Shown in pieces: positions 8,590 to 17,660 of a stretch of 64,000 nt of DNA. Made by a program: the position numbers and the translations under genes. Source of the DNA: Bacteroidaceae bacterium (GTDB lineage Bacteria; Bacteroidota; Bacteroidia; Bacteroidales; Bacteroidaceae); NCBI GenBank assembly GCA_030843315.1, contig JAUUPT010000009.1:1-64000 (forward strand). The letters run 5' to 3'. Position 1 is the first letter of the stretch; every line of letters starts with the position of its first letter. The notes below the pieces were generated by a model that had not been told where the DNA came from, searched no databases, and worked only from the letters and a program-made list of their open reading frames with translations.

Positions 8590-9759
8590 ATGAAAACAAC
8601 AACTTATTTAGCATCCAAGCCTCGCTACGAAATACTGGACGGGCTTCGTGGCGTAGCCGCAATGATTGTGGTAGCCTTCCACTTATTCGAAACTTATTCC
8701 GCAGGACCAACCCATCAAATTTTGAATCATGGTTATCTGGCAGTCGATTTCTTCTTCGTACTTTCCGGGTTTGTCATTGGATATGCTTATGATGACCGTT
8801 GGGACCGGATGACTACTTGGGGGTTCTTCAAACGCCGGTTGGTACGACTGCATCCCATGATTATAGCCGGTACGCTGATTGGTGCCGGACTGTTCTACTT
8901 CGGCGACGCACCCATGTTCGAACTGGTGATGCAGACTGCCTGGTGGAAGATGCTGCTTATCGCCTTGCTGGGATGCCTGATGCTTCCCACACCTCCTTCA
9001 ATGGACATCCGCGGATGGTCGGAAATAAACTCGCTGAACGGGGCAAGCTGGTCGCTGATGTGGGAGTACATAGCCAATATCTTCTATGCCCTCTTCGTCC
9101 GCCGCTTTTCAAAGCTAATGCTGGGTATCTTTGTTGCCTTTTCGGCATTGCTCACTATTGACATTACTTTCAACATCGATACTTTCGGGCTACTGGAAGC
9201 ACGAAGCTACGCCAAATATACCGTAATCGGCGGTTTCGGACTCTCGCCCGACCAGTTGTATATAGGTATCTCACGCCTGCTTTATCCATTCTTTGCCGGT
9301 CTGCTGATCTCGCGCATAGGCAAACTGATTAAGGTAAAAGCCGGTTTCTGGTGGTGTTCATTGCTTATCACCATTATCTTGGTGATACCACACATCGGTG
9401 GTGAAGAACATCTGTGGATAGACGGTGCATACAATGCCCTTGCCATTCTGTTCCTGTTTCCGCTGATTGTAGCTATGGGCGCAGGCAGTAGCGTAACGGG
9501 CAATAAGTCCGTACCCATCTGCAAGTTCCTGGGCGAGATATCCTATCCGCTATATATCACTCACTACCCGTTGATATATGTACAGATGAACTGGGCGGCA
9601 CGCCATCCGGATGCACCACTCGGTACACATATCTGTATTGCCGTAGCCATCTTCCTGTTTGCTATCGCCATTGCTTATGCTTGCCTCAAGTTGTACGACG
9701 AGCCGGTACGCGAATGGTTGAAGCATCGCTTCCTGATGAATAGTCCTAAAAACAAATAA
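8590..9759 (+). CDS. Acyltransferase 3 family membrane protein
   Basis: 389 aa, with about ten membrane segments. The N-terminus has the family signature RYEILDGLRGVAAMIVVAFH: R/LDGLRG followed by the conserved catalytic-type histidine in the first helix. LAVDFFFVLSGFVIGYAY, FFKRRLVRLHPM and the C-terminal ISYPLYITHYP are also typical. Family members transfer acetyl or other acyl groups to sugars of exported polysaccharides, peptidoglycan or antibiotics; the substrate cannot be told here. It stands alone, with an AraC regulator on each side: the first is divergent and the second is convergent, 15 bp downstream. Confidence 0.88.
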   Translation: MKTTTYLASKPRYEILDGLRGVAAMIVVAFHLFETYSAGPTHQILNHGYLAVDFFFVLSGFVIGYAYDDRWDRMTTWGFFKRRLVRLHPMIIAGTLIGAGLFYFGDAPMFELVMQTAWWKMLLIALLGCLMLPTPPSMDIRGWSEINSLNGASWSLMWEYIANIFYALFVRRFSKLMLGIFVAFSALLTIDITFNIDTFGLLEARSYAKYTVIGGFGLSPDQLYIGISRLLYPFFAGLLISRIGKLIKVKAGFWWCSLLITIILVIPHIGGEEHLWIDGAYNALAILFLFPLIVAMGAGSSVTGNKSVPICKFLGEISYPLYITHYPLIYVQMNWAARHPDAPLGTHICIAVAIFLFAIAIAYACLKLYDEPVREWLKHRFLMNSPKNK

Positions 9760-9774
9760 GTTCAAAGACATCTG

Positions 9775-10668
9775 CTACTTTTGCCATAACCTCCTGCGGA
9801 ATTCCAATGGAGTTTCCCCGGTATTCCGTTTAAAGAACTTGCAAAAGGCGGAAGCATCGCTGAAACAGAGTTGTGCGGCAAGCTCATTGACTGTATGCTT
9901 TCTCGATCCTAAAAGCATCTGGGCCTCCATCGTAAGCAGTTCATTGATAATAGTGCTTACACTCCGGCCCGTAGCATTGCGTACAATGCGCGAAAGGTAT
10001 TGTTCGCTGATGGCCAGTTTATCAGCGTAGAAACCAACGAAATGTTCCTCGCGGAAATGGCAGGTGACCAGAGCATGGAACTCTTGCAACACATGGTCTT
10101 TGGGGCTGACGTGCTTCTTTATCACCGTCTTGCGCGAAAGGAAGTCGGCAATGTCCAGGAACAGGGCATTGCAAGCGGCTTGTATCCTGCGAAACAGAAA
10201 ACTATGCCGGGAACCCAGCAGGCACATCAGCTCCTCCAGTTCTTTCCGGACAACAGATGCTTCTTCGTCGGTCAAGCGGATGGTATATTGCCTGTTCTGC
10301 CGCATCGTGGCGAGCAGGACGGACACAATTTGGGTGAGATAGGAATCCTGCGTACGCATGGACTCGGAGATGGAAAGGGTGATGAACCGGATGTCGCGGC
10401 TCGAAAACAGATGGTTGGTCAGGTAGTTGGGTCCGTGGATGAGTAGGGTATTGGCTTCCAAAACGATGGCTTCTCCATTCACCAGAATCTCCGAACGGCC
10501 TTCGAGCATGAAGATCATATAGAGTTCGCGGTTGAAGTACTGCTCGTTCGCGGGATAGCTTCTATCGCCGTACTCACTCTTGAAGCAGACCACGTCTTCG
10601 CGGTAGTGAGGGATTCCGGGATGCTCCTTCAATAGCTGCGCATTGTCGAATATACGAGATTTTACCAT
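9775..10668 (-). CDS. AraC-family transcriptional regulator
   Basis: 297 aa. The N-terminal cupin-like domain (IFMLEGRSEILVNGEAIVLE, ANTLLIHGPNYLTNHLFSS) is followed by a linker. The AraC HTH domain at about residues 200-295 contains FYADKLAISEQYLSRIVRNA and VNELAAQLCFSDASAFCKFF, ending FKRNTGETPLEFRRRLW. It is divergent from the YczE-like gene at 10818; on the minus strand TACCTTTG (10698-10691) fits its -7 box, about 22 bp upstream of the start. It converges on the acyltransferase gene. The inducing signal is unknown. Confidence 0.9.
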   Translation of the reverse strand: MVKSRIFDNAQLLKEHPGIPHYREDVVCFKSEYGDRSYPANEQYFNRELYMIFMLEGRSEILVNGEAIVLEANTLLIHGPNYLTNHLFSSRDIRFITLSISESMRTQDSYLTQIVSVLLATMRQNRQYTIRLTDEEASVVRKELEELMCLLGSRHSFLFRRIQAACNALFLDIADFLSRKTVIKKHVSPKDHVLQEFHALVTCHFREEHFVGFYADKLAISEQYLSRIVRNATGRSVSTIINELLTMEAQMLLGSRKHTVNELAAQLCFSDASAFCKFFKRNTGETPLEFRRRLWQK

Positions 10669-10817
10669 TTATAGTCCTCCTTTTCTACCGCAAAGGTAAG
10701 GTTTGTTTCGTAAAAGACAAAAACTGTACGGGATTGGATTATCTGTTTCTCTTGAAAAAGCGGGACCTTTGCAACCGATTCAAAAGAAAGTAGAAAGAGA
10801 TAAAACCGTTTTGGCAT

Positions 10818-11492
10818 ATGGAATGGAAAGATGTTTTAAAGAGGTATTTGGTTTTTGTATTAGGATTGTATTTTCTCTCGGCAGGCATTGTGCTGATTGT
10901 GCGTTCCACATTAGGCACTACACCCATATCGAGTGTGAACTATGTATTGAGCCTCAATACTCCGCTTACGCTGGGCACTTGCACGTTTATCATCAACATG
11001 GTGCTGATAGCAGGGCAGTTCTGGCTGGTACGGGGCAACAGAAGCCGTCAGGACATAGTCGAGATACTGCTTCAGATTCCGTTTTCGTTTATATTCTCGG
11101 CATTTATTGACGTCAATATGGTGTTGGCAAGCGATTTGCACCCTTCCGGCTATGGTTCGGCTATGGCATTGCTGCTCATAGGATGCATCGTGCAGTCGGT
11201 CGGTGTGGTACTGGAACTTAAGCCCAGGGTGGCAATGATGAGTGCCGAGGCATTTGTGAAGTATGCATCGCATCGCTATAACAAGGAGTTCGGGCAATTC
11301 AAGGTATACTTTGATGTCACGCTGGTCACGCTGGCTGTACTGCTTTCGCTGGCATTCCGGCAGAGCATCGAGGGAGTACGCGAAGGGTCGCTCATTGCTG
11401 CCTGCCTGACGGGTTACATCGTTACTTTCCTGAATCAGAAGATTATGACCCGTAAGACGCTTTATAAGCTGGTGCCGGCATTGAAGGGATAA
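10818..11492 (+). CDS. YczE/YitT-like integral membrane protein
   Basis: 224 aa, with five or so membrane helices. The opening YLVFVLGLYFLSAGIVLIVR followed by STLGTTPISSVNYVLS is typical of the YczE-type membrane family (COG2364-like), which is related to YitT and has no well-defined substrate. There is no signal peptide cleavage site. It is divergent from the AraC gene at 9775-10668, which may regulate it. Its last 31 bp overlap the end of the convergent ogt gene. Confidence 0.75.
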   Translation: MEWKDVLKRYLVFVLGLYFLSAGIVLIVRSTLGTTPISSVNYVLSLNTPLTLGTCTFIINMVLIAGQFWLVRGNRSRQDIVEILLQIPFSFIFSAFIDVNMVLASDLHPSGYGSAMALLLIGCIVQSVGVVLELKPRVAMMSAEAFVKYASHRYNKEFGQFKVYFDVTLVTLAVLLSLAFRQSIEGVREGSLIAACLTGYIVTFLNQKIMTRKTLYKLVPALKG

Positions 11493-12004
11493 GACTCTAA
11501 TTCCAACAAGGTCTTTTTTGCTTGAAGCCCGCCGGCATATCCGGTCAGTTTCCGATTGCTGCCAATGATGCGGTGGCAGGGGATGAAGATGGAAATCGCA
11601 TTCGCTCCGTTGGCGGCGGCTACGGCACGCACTGCTTTCGGATTACCCAATTGTGAGGAGAGTCCGGCGTATGATTCCGTCGTTCCGTATGGCACCTTCA
11701 GCAGTTCGCGCCAAACGGCTTTTTGAAAGTCTGTGCCGAGGAGTAGCAGAGGAACATCAAATGCAGTCCTCTTTTGGGCAAAGTATTCGTCCAATTGGGT
11801 GATGGCGGTTGCTATTGTTTCGGACATACCGGCTTCGCACCGGGCATGGAGTAACGTTTGTATTCTCTTATCAATCGTCTTTCTGCGTTCCTCGTCCAGC
11901 GTCCAGTCGCACAAGCAAAGCCTGTCCCCGAAAGAACCGAGAATCAATTCTCCGCACGGCGATTGGTAGTGCTGTATCCGAATTACTTTATCTGTCTTTT
12001 CCAT
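11462..12004 (-). CDS. ogt: Methylated-DNA-[protein]-cysteine S-methyltransferase
   Basis: 180 aa. Repairs O6-alkylguanine by moving the alkyl group to its own cysteine, a suicide reaction. The invariant active-site motif PCHR is present (Cys143), together with the helix-turn-helix region (VPYGTTESYAGLSSQLGNPK) and the Asn hinge in AVAAANGANAISIFIPCHRI. Length and layout match the Ogt type without an AdaA domain. It overlaps the 3' end of the upstream convergent gene by 31 bp, so the two transcripts must be antisense to each other there. Confidence 0.93.
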   Translation of the reverse strand: MEKTDKVIRIQHYQSPCGELILGSFGDRLCLCDWTLDEERRKTIDKRIQTLLHARCEAGMSETIATAITQLDEYFAQKRTAFDVPLLLLGTDFQKAVWRELLKVPYGTTESYAGLSSQLGNPKAVRAVAAANGANAISIFIPCHRIIGSNRKLTGYAGGLQAKKTLLELESYPFNAGTSL

Positions 12005-12107
12005 ATATTCAGTTCCTCTCCTTAAGATATTTATAGCTAATGGACAAAGTTACAAAAAAACTTCCCTTATACATCTTTTCACGCTATTGTTTTAACTTTG
12101 GATCTTA

Positions 12108-15100
12108 TCAGAATGTAAATCTCATGCCAAGCTGCCCTCTCCAACGGGAGTAATAATCGTTGTAAGAATGCAACTTATAATCGGCGTTGTGAAGAAACTG
12201 AAAATAGCCATTTCCGTTATAAGTCACAGGATTATAATAACCATTGGAAGCAGAAGTGCGTCCCCAACTCTTATTCAGCATATTGCCAATGTTTATGATA
12301 TCCAATGAAATTTCTAATCCACGCATACTTTTCCCAAGCATGAAGTTGACTCTGTGAGATAAATGCAAGTCAAAATGATGCTCGAACTCTTCGTTATCAA
12401 TATTGCGTTTGAAGTACTCGCCCCGATGTTTTTTCATATAATCATCACTTGCAAGCCAAGCTTTGAAATTCTCTCTTTGTTGCTCTGAAGTATAGGACGA
12501 AGTTGCGGTAAAGTTCATTTGGTCTGCCTCTGCATCTGTAGGGATATATATCAAGTCATTATAACCGGTATCACCATTCAGATCACCATTATAGCAAACA
12601 CAATAGGATATGCCGCTGCTGCCGTTGTATATTAAGCCAACAGTGGTGGCTTGATTTGCCTTCCACGTCTTAGTATAGAAAGCAGATACACGGATGCTAT
12701 GAGGTATATTGAATGAAGAATTTGCCAACTCGTCTGAGTTTGGATTTCCGACTGTATAGTTATATTGCCAATTGGACTGGGCTACTGATGAAGTTCCGTT
12801 GTTATGCGCCTTGGATTTCATATAAATATAAGATGCCATGATGTCCAAACCAAAATCAAACTTCTTTTTGCCCGTTAATGATAAATTGTATGTATATCCC
12901 CTGCTGGTATTGGAAAGGGCATAGATGCCGCTATAAGTTTCCGCTCCGGCAATCTTGCTCAACATAGGGCGCTGGTCAAAACTCAGACTGGGAACTGTTT
13001 CTCCCAAGGTCTTTCCTGTCAAATCTACTGCCAAATTCTGATAGGCGATATCATTCAGTGTCTTTGAATAAATGGCTTCTGCTGTCCATTCAATACCGCC
13101 CAATTCAAAATCGACGGCGAGATTGGCACGCAGGCTCTGAGGAAATTTAAAGTCCTTATTGAAAACATTGATTGTCTGAGACCCGCTGGCCGTTAGCTTT
13201 TCAGCATTTTGAGATTGTTTCGTCGGATCAAGGATAATGGACAAATCTTTGGTAGCATCCGGGTTATTGGAATCTACACTGACACTGTAAGCAGAAAACT
13301 GAATGCCGGTATTGGAAAAATTGTTGCTTAACCAAACAAAAGGAATACGCCCGGTGAAGATGCCTACACCACCTCGTAGTATGTACTTGCCCGTATCATT
13401 CATGCTCCATCGAAAACCGAAGCGGGGAGAAAACAGGGGAGTGCTTCCCAACTTAGAGTTAGTCTTATATCCCCACCCTTTGGATGCCATGAATTCATTG
13501 AATGGGGCATTCTCAACCGGGGTATCAAAGAAAAGAGGAATATCCATGCGGACTCCCAATGTCAAATCCAGATTATCCGCTGCACTGAAGTTATCCTGTG
13601 CATAGAATCCCAGTGTACCCGCACCGAAAGCTGCAGCCCAGCGAGGATCACCCGTTATCTCTACATTTGCTTCTGCAAAGCGGTATTGCTTGATGTTGCC
13701 GGCATAGAAGTCATCCGGACTATCGAAAAAGTAGGAGCCATAAGCATCCTGAATAAATAAATTGGAGAACTTATAAAATTCATTGTGTGTGCCGAGGATA
13801 AATGTATGACTGCCGGCATACCACGTGAGATTGTCAGTAAACGACCAAATGTCTTCATTCAGTGAATTTGCCATAGAAGAACGGTCATTGCCGAGGTTCA
13901 ACGTCCCATCGCCCACATTGCTGACCTGAATCATAGGAAAGGGCGCGCCCGGTTGGCGTTTATCGCGTACCCGTACGTAAGAGGCACGCATTTCATTATT
14001 CAAGTTATCGGACAAACGGCTCTGCAACTCACCTACAAACGAGTTGGTCTTGGATACAAAGTCGTAACTGTAATCGGAAGAGTTGAGATAAGTTGCCGAA
14101 CTGGCACTGCTGACTTGCTTGGCTGAAACAAGACTCCAACGGAATGAAGCCTTGTGCCTATCGTTCATATTCCAATCTAATTTCAATCCTGCTTTATCCG
14201 ATTTCGTATAAACATCTATGTCGCTCAGCCTTCCGCTGTAAGTTATTCCTTGTTCTGTAGCCATTTCCTGCAATTTTTGAAGAATAGCGGTAGCTGTCGT
14301 CGCATCGATTCGAGAGGCTGAATTACCGATAGCATAAGAGTTATGGAAAGCCTTGTGGGCTTTCTCATAATTGGCAAAAAAGAATAATTTGTTTTTGATA
14401 ATCGGACCACCCAGTGTTACTCCGGCCTGATATTCATGTTGAGGCGGATACTTTTCACTGATTTTTCCGTCCATCATGCGATATTTACGACCAATGAGGC
14501 TCTTGTTGTTACCAAAACCATAGATTGTGCCGTGAAACTCATTGGTGCCGGATTTGGTAATGGCGTTAATTGAACCACCGGTAAAGCCTGATTGCCGGAT
14601 GTCAAACGGAGCAACATTTATCTGGACCTGTTCGATGGTTTCCATTGATACCGGTTGTGTGCCGGCCTGCCCGCCATTAGAGCCATTGGCAGCCAGCCCA
14701 TATACATCATTATTCATGACACCGTCAATCTGAAAACTATTATAACGATTGTTCATACCAAGGAAATACATAGCACCGTCGTTTGCAACCCGTACCTGCG
14801 GATTCATACGAATTACATCCGCAATGCCATGAGTAATGGATGGCATGCGGTTTATTTCGGCAGAAGTGACATTCATTGCCGCACCGGTCTTGGTAGCATC
14901 GATACCGGCTTTCCCGATGATGACAATTTCATCAAGCAGTTCAGTTGATTCCATTAACTCTACATCATGCCTGAAAGCCTCTCCCAGTTGAAGGATGATG
15001 CCTTTGGTTTCATTAGAATTCATACTAATGAATGAAACCACGACTCTATAAGGTCCTCCTGAGCGCATTCCTTGAATAGTATATCGCCCTTCCGCATTAG

Positions 15101-15284
15101 TTATTGCACCGTATTTAGTACCGGATAATTCGTGCACAGCTAAAACGTTGGCACCTGCAACAGGCTCTTTATTAGCGTCAGTTACCCTGCCTCTTATGGT
15201 AGCCGTAGTGACTTGCGCATTCAGGCCAATAACAAAGGTCAAAAGCATTACTGTAATATACAGTTTTTGTATATATGTTTTCAT
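12108..15284 (-). CDS. TonB-dependent outer membrane receptor (Oar-like)
   Basis: 1058 aa. Signal peptide (1-24, ending LNAQ), a carboxypeptidase regulatory-like domain (about 27-110, TIRGRVTDANKEPVAGANVL), a TonB plug domain (about 125-245, including QIDGVMNNDVYG and SGFTGGSINAITKSGTNEF) and a large beta-barrel ending in phenylalanine (GMRFTF). The plug resembles Oar-type receptors more than SusC, and no SusD gene adjoins it, so it is not a standard polysaccharide-utilisation pair. Its start lies 25 bp after the stop of the sensor kinase upstream, so it may be cotranscribed with the two kinases and be their target. The ligand is unknown. Confidence 0.88.
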   Translation of the reverse strand: MKTYIQKLYITVMLLTFVIGLNAQVTTATIRGRVTDANKEPVAGANVLAVHELSGTKYGAITNAEGRYTIQGMRSGGPYRVVVSFISMNSNETKGIILQLGEAFRHDVELMESTELLDEIVIIGKAGIDATKTGAAMNVTSAEINRMPSITHGIADVIRMNPQVRVANDGAMYFLGMNNRYNSFQIDGVMNNDVYGLAANGSNGGQAGTQPVSMETIEQVQINVAPFDIRQSGFTGGSINAITKSGTNEFHGTIYGFGNNKSLIGRKYRMMDGKISEKYPPQHEYQAGVTLGGPIIKNKLFFFANYEKAHKAFHNSYAIGNSASRIDATTATAILQKLQEMATEQGITYSGRLSDIDVYTKSDKAGLKLDWNMNDRHKASFRWSLVSAKQVSSASSATYLNSSDYSYDFVSKTNSFVGELQSRLSDNLNNEMRASYVRVRDKRQPGAPFPMIQVSNVGDGTLNLGNDRSSMANSLNEDIWSFTDNLTWYAGSHTFILGTHNEFYKFSNLFIQDAYGSYFFDSPDDFYAGNIKQYRFAEANVEITGDPRWAAAFGAGTLGFYAQDNFSAADNLDLTLGVRMDIPLFFDTPVENAPFNEFMASKGWGYKTNSKLGSTPLFSPRFGFRWSMNDTGKYILRGGVGIFTGRIPFVWLSNNFSNTGIQFSAYSVSVDSNNPDATKDLSIILDPTKQSQNAEKLTASGSQTINVFNKDFKFPQSLRANLAVDFELGGIEWTAEAIYSKTLNDIAYQNLAVDLTGKTLGETVPSLSFDQRPMLSKIAGAETYSGIYALSNTSRGYTYNLSLTGKKKFDFGLDIMASYIYMKSKAHNNGTSSVAQSNWQYNYTVGNPNSDELANSSFNIPHSIRVSAFYTKTWKANQATTVGLIYNGSSGISYCVCYNGDLNGDTGYNDLIYIPTDAEADQMNFTATSSYTSEQQRENFKAWLASDDYMKKHRGEYFKRNIDNEEFEHHFDLHLSHRVNFMLGKSMRGLEISLDIINIGNMLNKSWGRTSASNGYYNPVTYNGNGYFQFLHNADYKLHSYNDYYSRWRGQLGMRFTF

Positions 15285-15308
15285 AGTCTGAATATATCGT
15301 ATAAGATA

Positions 15309-17564
15309 TTACGATATTGTCGGAAGTACTATAGTGAAACGACTTCCTTTACCTTCTTTCGACTCAACTTCTATTTTCCCGTTCATCCGGTCTATAATGC
15401 CCCGGCTAATAGGAAGCCCCAGACCAGTACCTTGGGCAAATTCGTCATGCTTATAGAAACGGGAGAAAATCATTTCCAGTTCATCAGCAGGCATGCCTAT
15501 ACCGGAATCTTCCACGAAGATACGTACCACTTTCTTGTCCGGGAAGTAGCGATAGCCGAGCTTTATGTAACCTGTTGAAGTAAACTTATTGGCATTGGTC
15601 AGGAAGTTCGTGATTACTTGCTGCAGGCGCATCGTATCTATGCAAATGGTAGCATCTTCTTCCGGAAAGTCCTGGAGAAAGTCTAACGAAGGTTTGATTT
15701 GCACACTGAAAGTCTGATAGCAGGCACAGACAACTGTACGTACATCTGCTTCACTCAAAACGAAAGAGACTGAACTCGAGTCAATTCGCGACATTTCCAA
15801 AATATCGTTTATCAGATTGAGCAGCAGGTCATTATTAAGATTAATGATATCTACAAACTCCTGTTTCTCTTCTTCTGCCAAGTTGGGGTCCTTGATTAGT
15901 ATGTTCGAAAAGCCAACAATGGCGTTGAGTGGCGTGCGTATTTCATGGCTCATGTTGTTAAGGAAGGATTGTTTCAACTCAGCACGTTCGGCAAGGAGAC
16001 GGGCTTGTATCAATTCAGCTTCACGGTCCTTTATCTCCTGTATGTTTTGCAATAGGCCGGTCACTACAAAAGTGTTGTCACCAGTGTTGATATAGCTATA
16101 ACGGAATTCCCACCATTCGTATTCTCCACTGAATTTACAACGATATTCTTCTTTATAATTAGCTTCCTTATGGTCTTGCAGGAAGCTGGTGCGAAAACGT
16201 TCGTGGTCATCGGGATGGATGAAGGTAAGGATTTGCTCCAAAGTGATAAATGTATGCGGATAGGCTATCAGTTTGTAAAAATGGGAATCAAAACTAAGAT
16301 TGCCTTTTACCTTTCGCCAAGCAAATGTTGTGCCTCCTTCGATGGATAATTTGAGTGTCTTATGTTCATAAAGCAGGTTGCGCAAAGCTTCTTTCTTCCG
16401 TTTGCGTTCGCGTATGAGGCTATACGTCAAGAAAACAATAACCAAGAGTACGGACACTCCTCCCAAAATGATACCTGTGAGTATGTAATATCGGTAACGT
16501 ACCAAGAAAGGAACGTACATCACCTGATATTCGGGAAGTAAATTCCGATCGGAAATATTGTAGTGTCGCATTACGTTCCAGTTCAGTACATATTGCTTTT
16601 GGCTTTGAATAATCTGTTGTTCGGGCATTTTGCCTTGCAGGCGCAGACTGATGCCCTTTGCCATATCTTTCAACTGGGTTTCAAGGGTGGTGAAATAACC
16701 ACCCAACATCTTATCATTTGCTCCAAATCCTTCATTGATAACGGCAAAAGAAGGGTTTGAAAAGAAATCCGGTGCATTCTGAGAATTATAGGTACGCGAA
16801 GTTAACATCAGAAAGGTTTCGGAACCGCGTGCTACCTGCTGAATTGTACGAAGAGGCATCGTCTCGCTCATTAGGCGCATTACAATCGTAGTATCAATCC
16901 TTTCATTATAGAATGACTCTTTCTTTTCTTTATAAGCATCTTTAATGACACGATGGTCAAGAATATGCTGAAATATGTCTCCCTCAAAAGTCTCTATCTT
17001 TGCATTATGGCATTGTTCCTCCATATTCGCCCACATCTGACTGTCAATCATACCGCTACCACTCATTACTACAATGCGCGATTTTCCCATAATATGTTCT
17101 ATCATACGTATGGTACTGGTATAATCGGGTATATCAACGTAACCGGTGACGTTAGGATATCCACGAATCAAGTCTATATCAGGATGATATACGCCGCTGA
17201 ATACAACTGGTATATGGCGCAACTTGGGATTCCCGCACTTCAATAGAGAATAAGTCGCTTGATTGTTGAATATACCAATAGCGTCGACTCCCCATTTATC
17301 CAATTCATCGATAAAAAAAGAGGCACGTGCCATTTCATCATAGTAAAGCAGTTCATCACTATTCATGAATAGTTCCTTTATTTCGAATGACAGTCCATTA
17401 GCTTTCAGTTCTTTTTCCAGAATATGCCGATATCGGTCGGCATCATAATAGTTTTTCTCATAAGAATGAATGATGGCTATTTTATAGCGATGGGCTGCAT
17501 GAGTATATAGTGTTGCCCACAGAAAACAGGACAGTAAAGTAAATGTGCGAATAAATATTTTCAT
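15309..17564 (-). CDS. Sensor histidine kinase with periplasmic-binding-protein-like sensor
   Basis: 751 aa from MKIFIRTF at 17564, which begins a clear signal-anchor; an upstream ATG at 17609 would add 15 unlikely residues. The periplasmic part (about 30-330) resembles ABC-type substrate-binding sensors (YKIAIIHSYEKNYYDADRYR, IPVVFSGVYHPDIDLI). One membrane helix follows (YYILTGIILGGVSVLLVIVF), then a PAS-like domain, HisKA (FLNNMSHEIRTPLNAIVGFS with the phosphorylated His) and HATPase (DSGIGMP, GTGLGLPISRG). It has no receiver. It is a paralogue of the hybrid kinase 97 bp upstream, and the TonB receptor gene follows 25 bp downstream. Confidence 0.88.
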   Translation of the reverse strand: MKIFIRTFTLLSCFLWATLYTHAAHRYKIAIIHSYEKNYYDADRYRHILEKELKANGLSFEIKELFMNSDELLYYDEMARASFFIDELDKWGVDAIGIFNNQATYSLLKCGNPKLRHIPVVFSGVYHPDIDLIRGYPNVTGYVDIPDYTSTIRMIEHIMGKSRIVVMSGSGMIDSQMWANMEEQCHNAKIETFEGDIFQHILDHRVIKDAYKEKKESFYNERIDTTIVMRLMSETMPLRTIQQVARGSETFLMLTSRTYNSQNAPDFFSNPSFAVINEGFGANDKMLGGYFTTLETQLKDMAKGISLRLQGKMPEQQIIQSQKQYVLNWNVMRHYNISDRNLLPEYQVMYVPFLVRYRYYILTGIILGGVSVLLVIVFLTYSLIRERKRKKEALRNLLYEHKTLKLSIEGGTTFAWRKVKGNLSFDSHFYKLIAYPHTFITLEQILTFIHPDDHERFRTSFLQDHKEANYKEEYRCKFSGEYEWWEFRYSYINTGDNTFVVTGLLQNIQEIKDREAELIQARLLAERAELKQSFLNNMSHEIRTPLNAIVGFSNILIKDPNLAEEEKQEFVDIINLNNDLLLNLINDILEMSRIDSSSVSFVLSEADVRTVVCACYQTFSVQIKPSLDFLQDFPEEDATICIDTMRLQQVITNFLTNANKFTSTGYIKLGYRYFPDKKVVRIFVEDSGIGMPADELEMIFSRFYKHDEFAQGTGLGLPISRGIIDRMNGKIEVESKEGKGSRFTIVLPTIS

Positions 17565-17660
17565 TCGCAGTATATTCTTTATATTTATACCATTCTTAAG
17601 AAAATGCATATTTTGAATTATTTGTCCGTAGCTAATTTTGTGGGAAAAGGGAGCTATTCG

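Noticed and set aside
12108..15284. SusC of a polysaccharide-utilisation locus
   Set aside because: No SusD gene or glycoside hydrolase adjoins it and the plug resembles Oar-type receptors.
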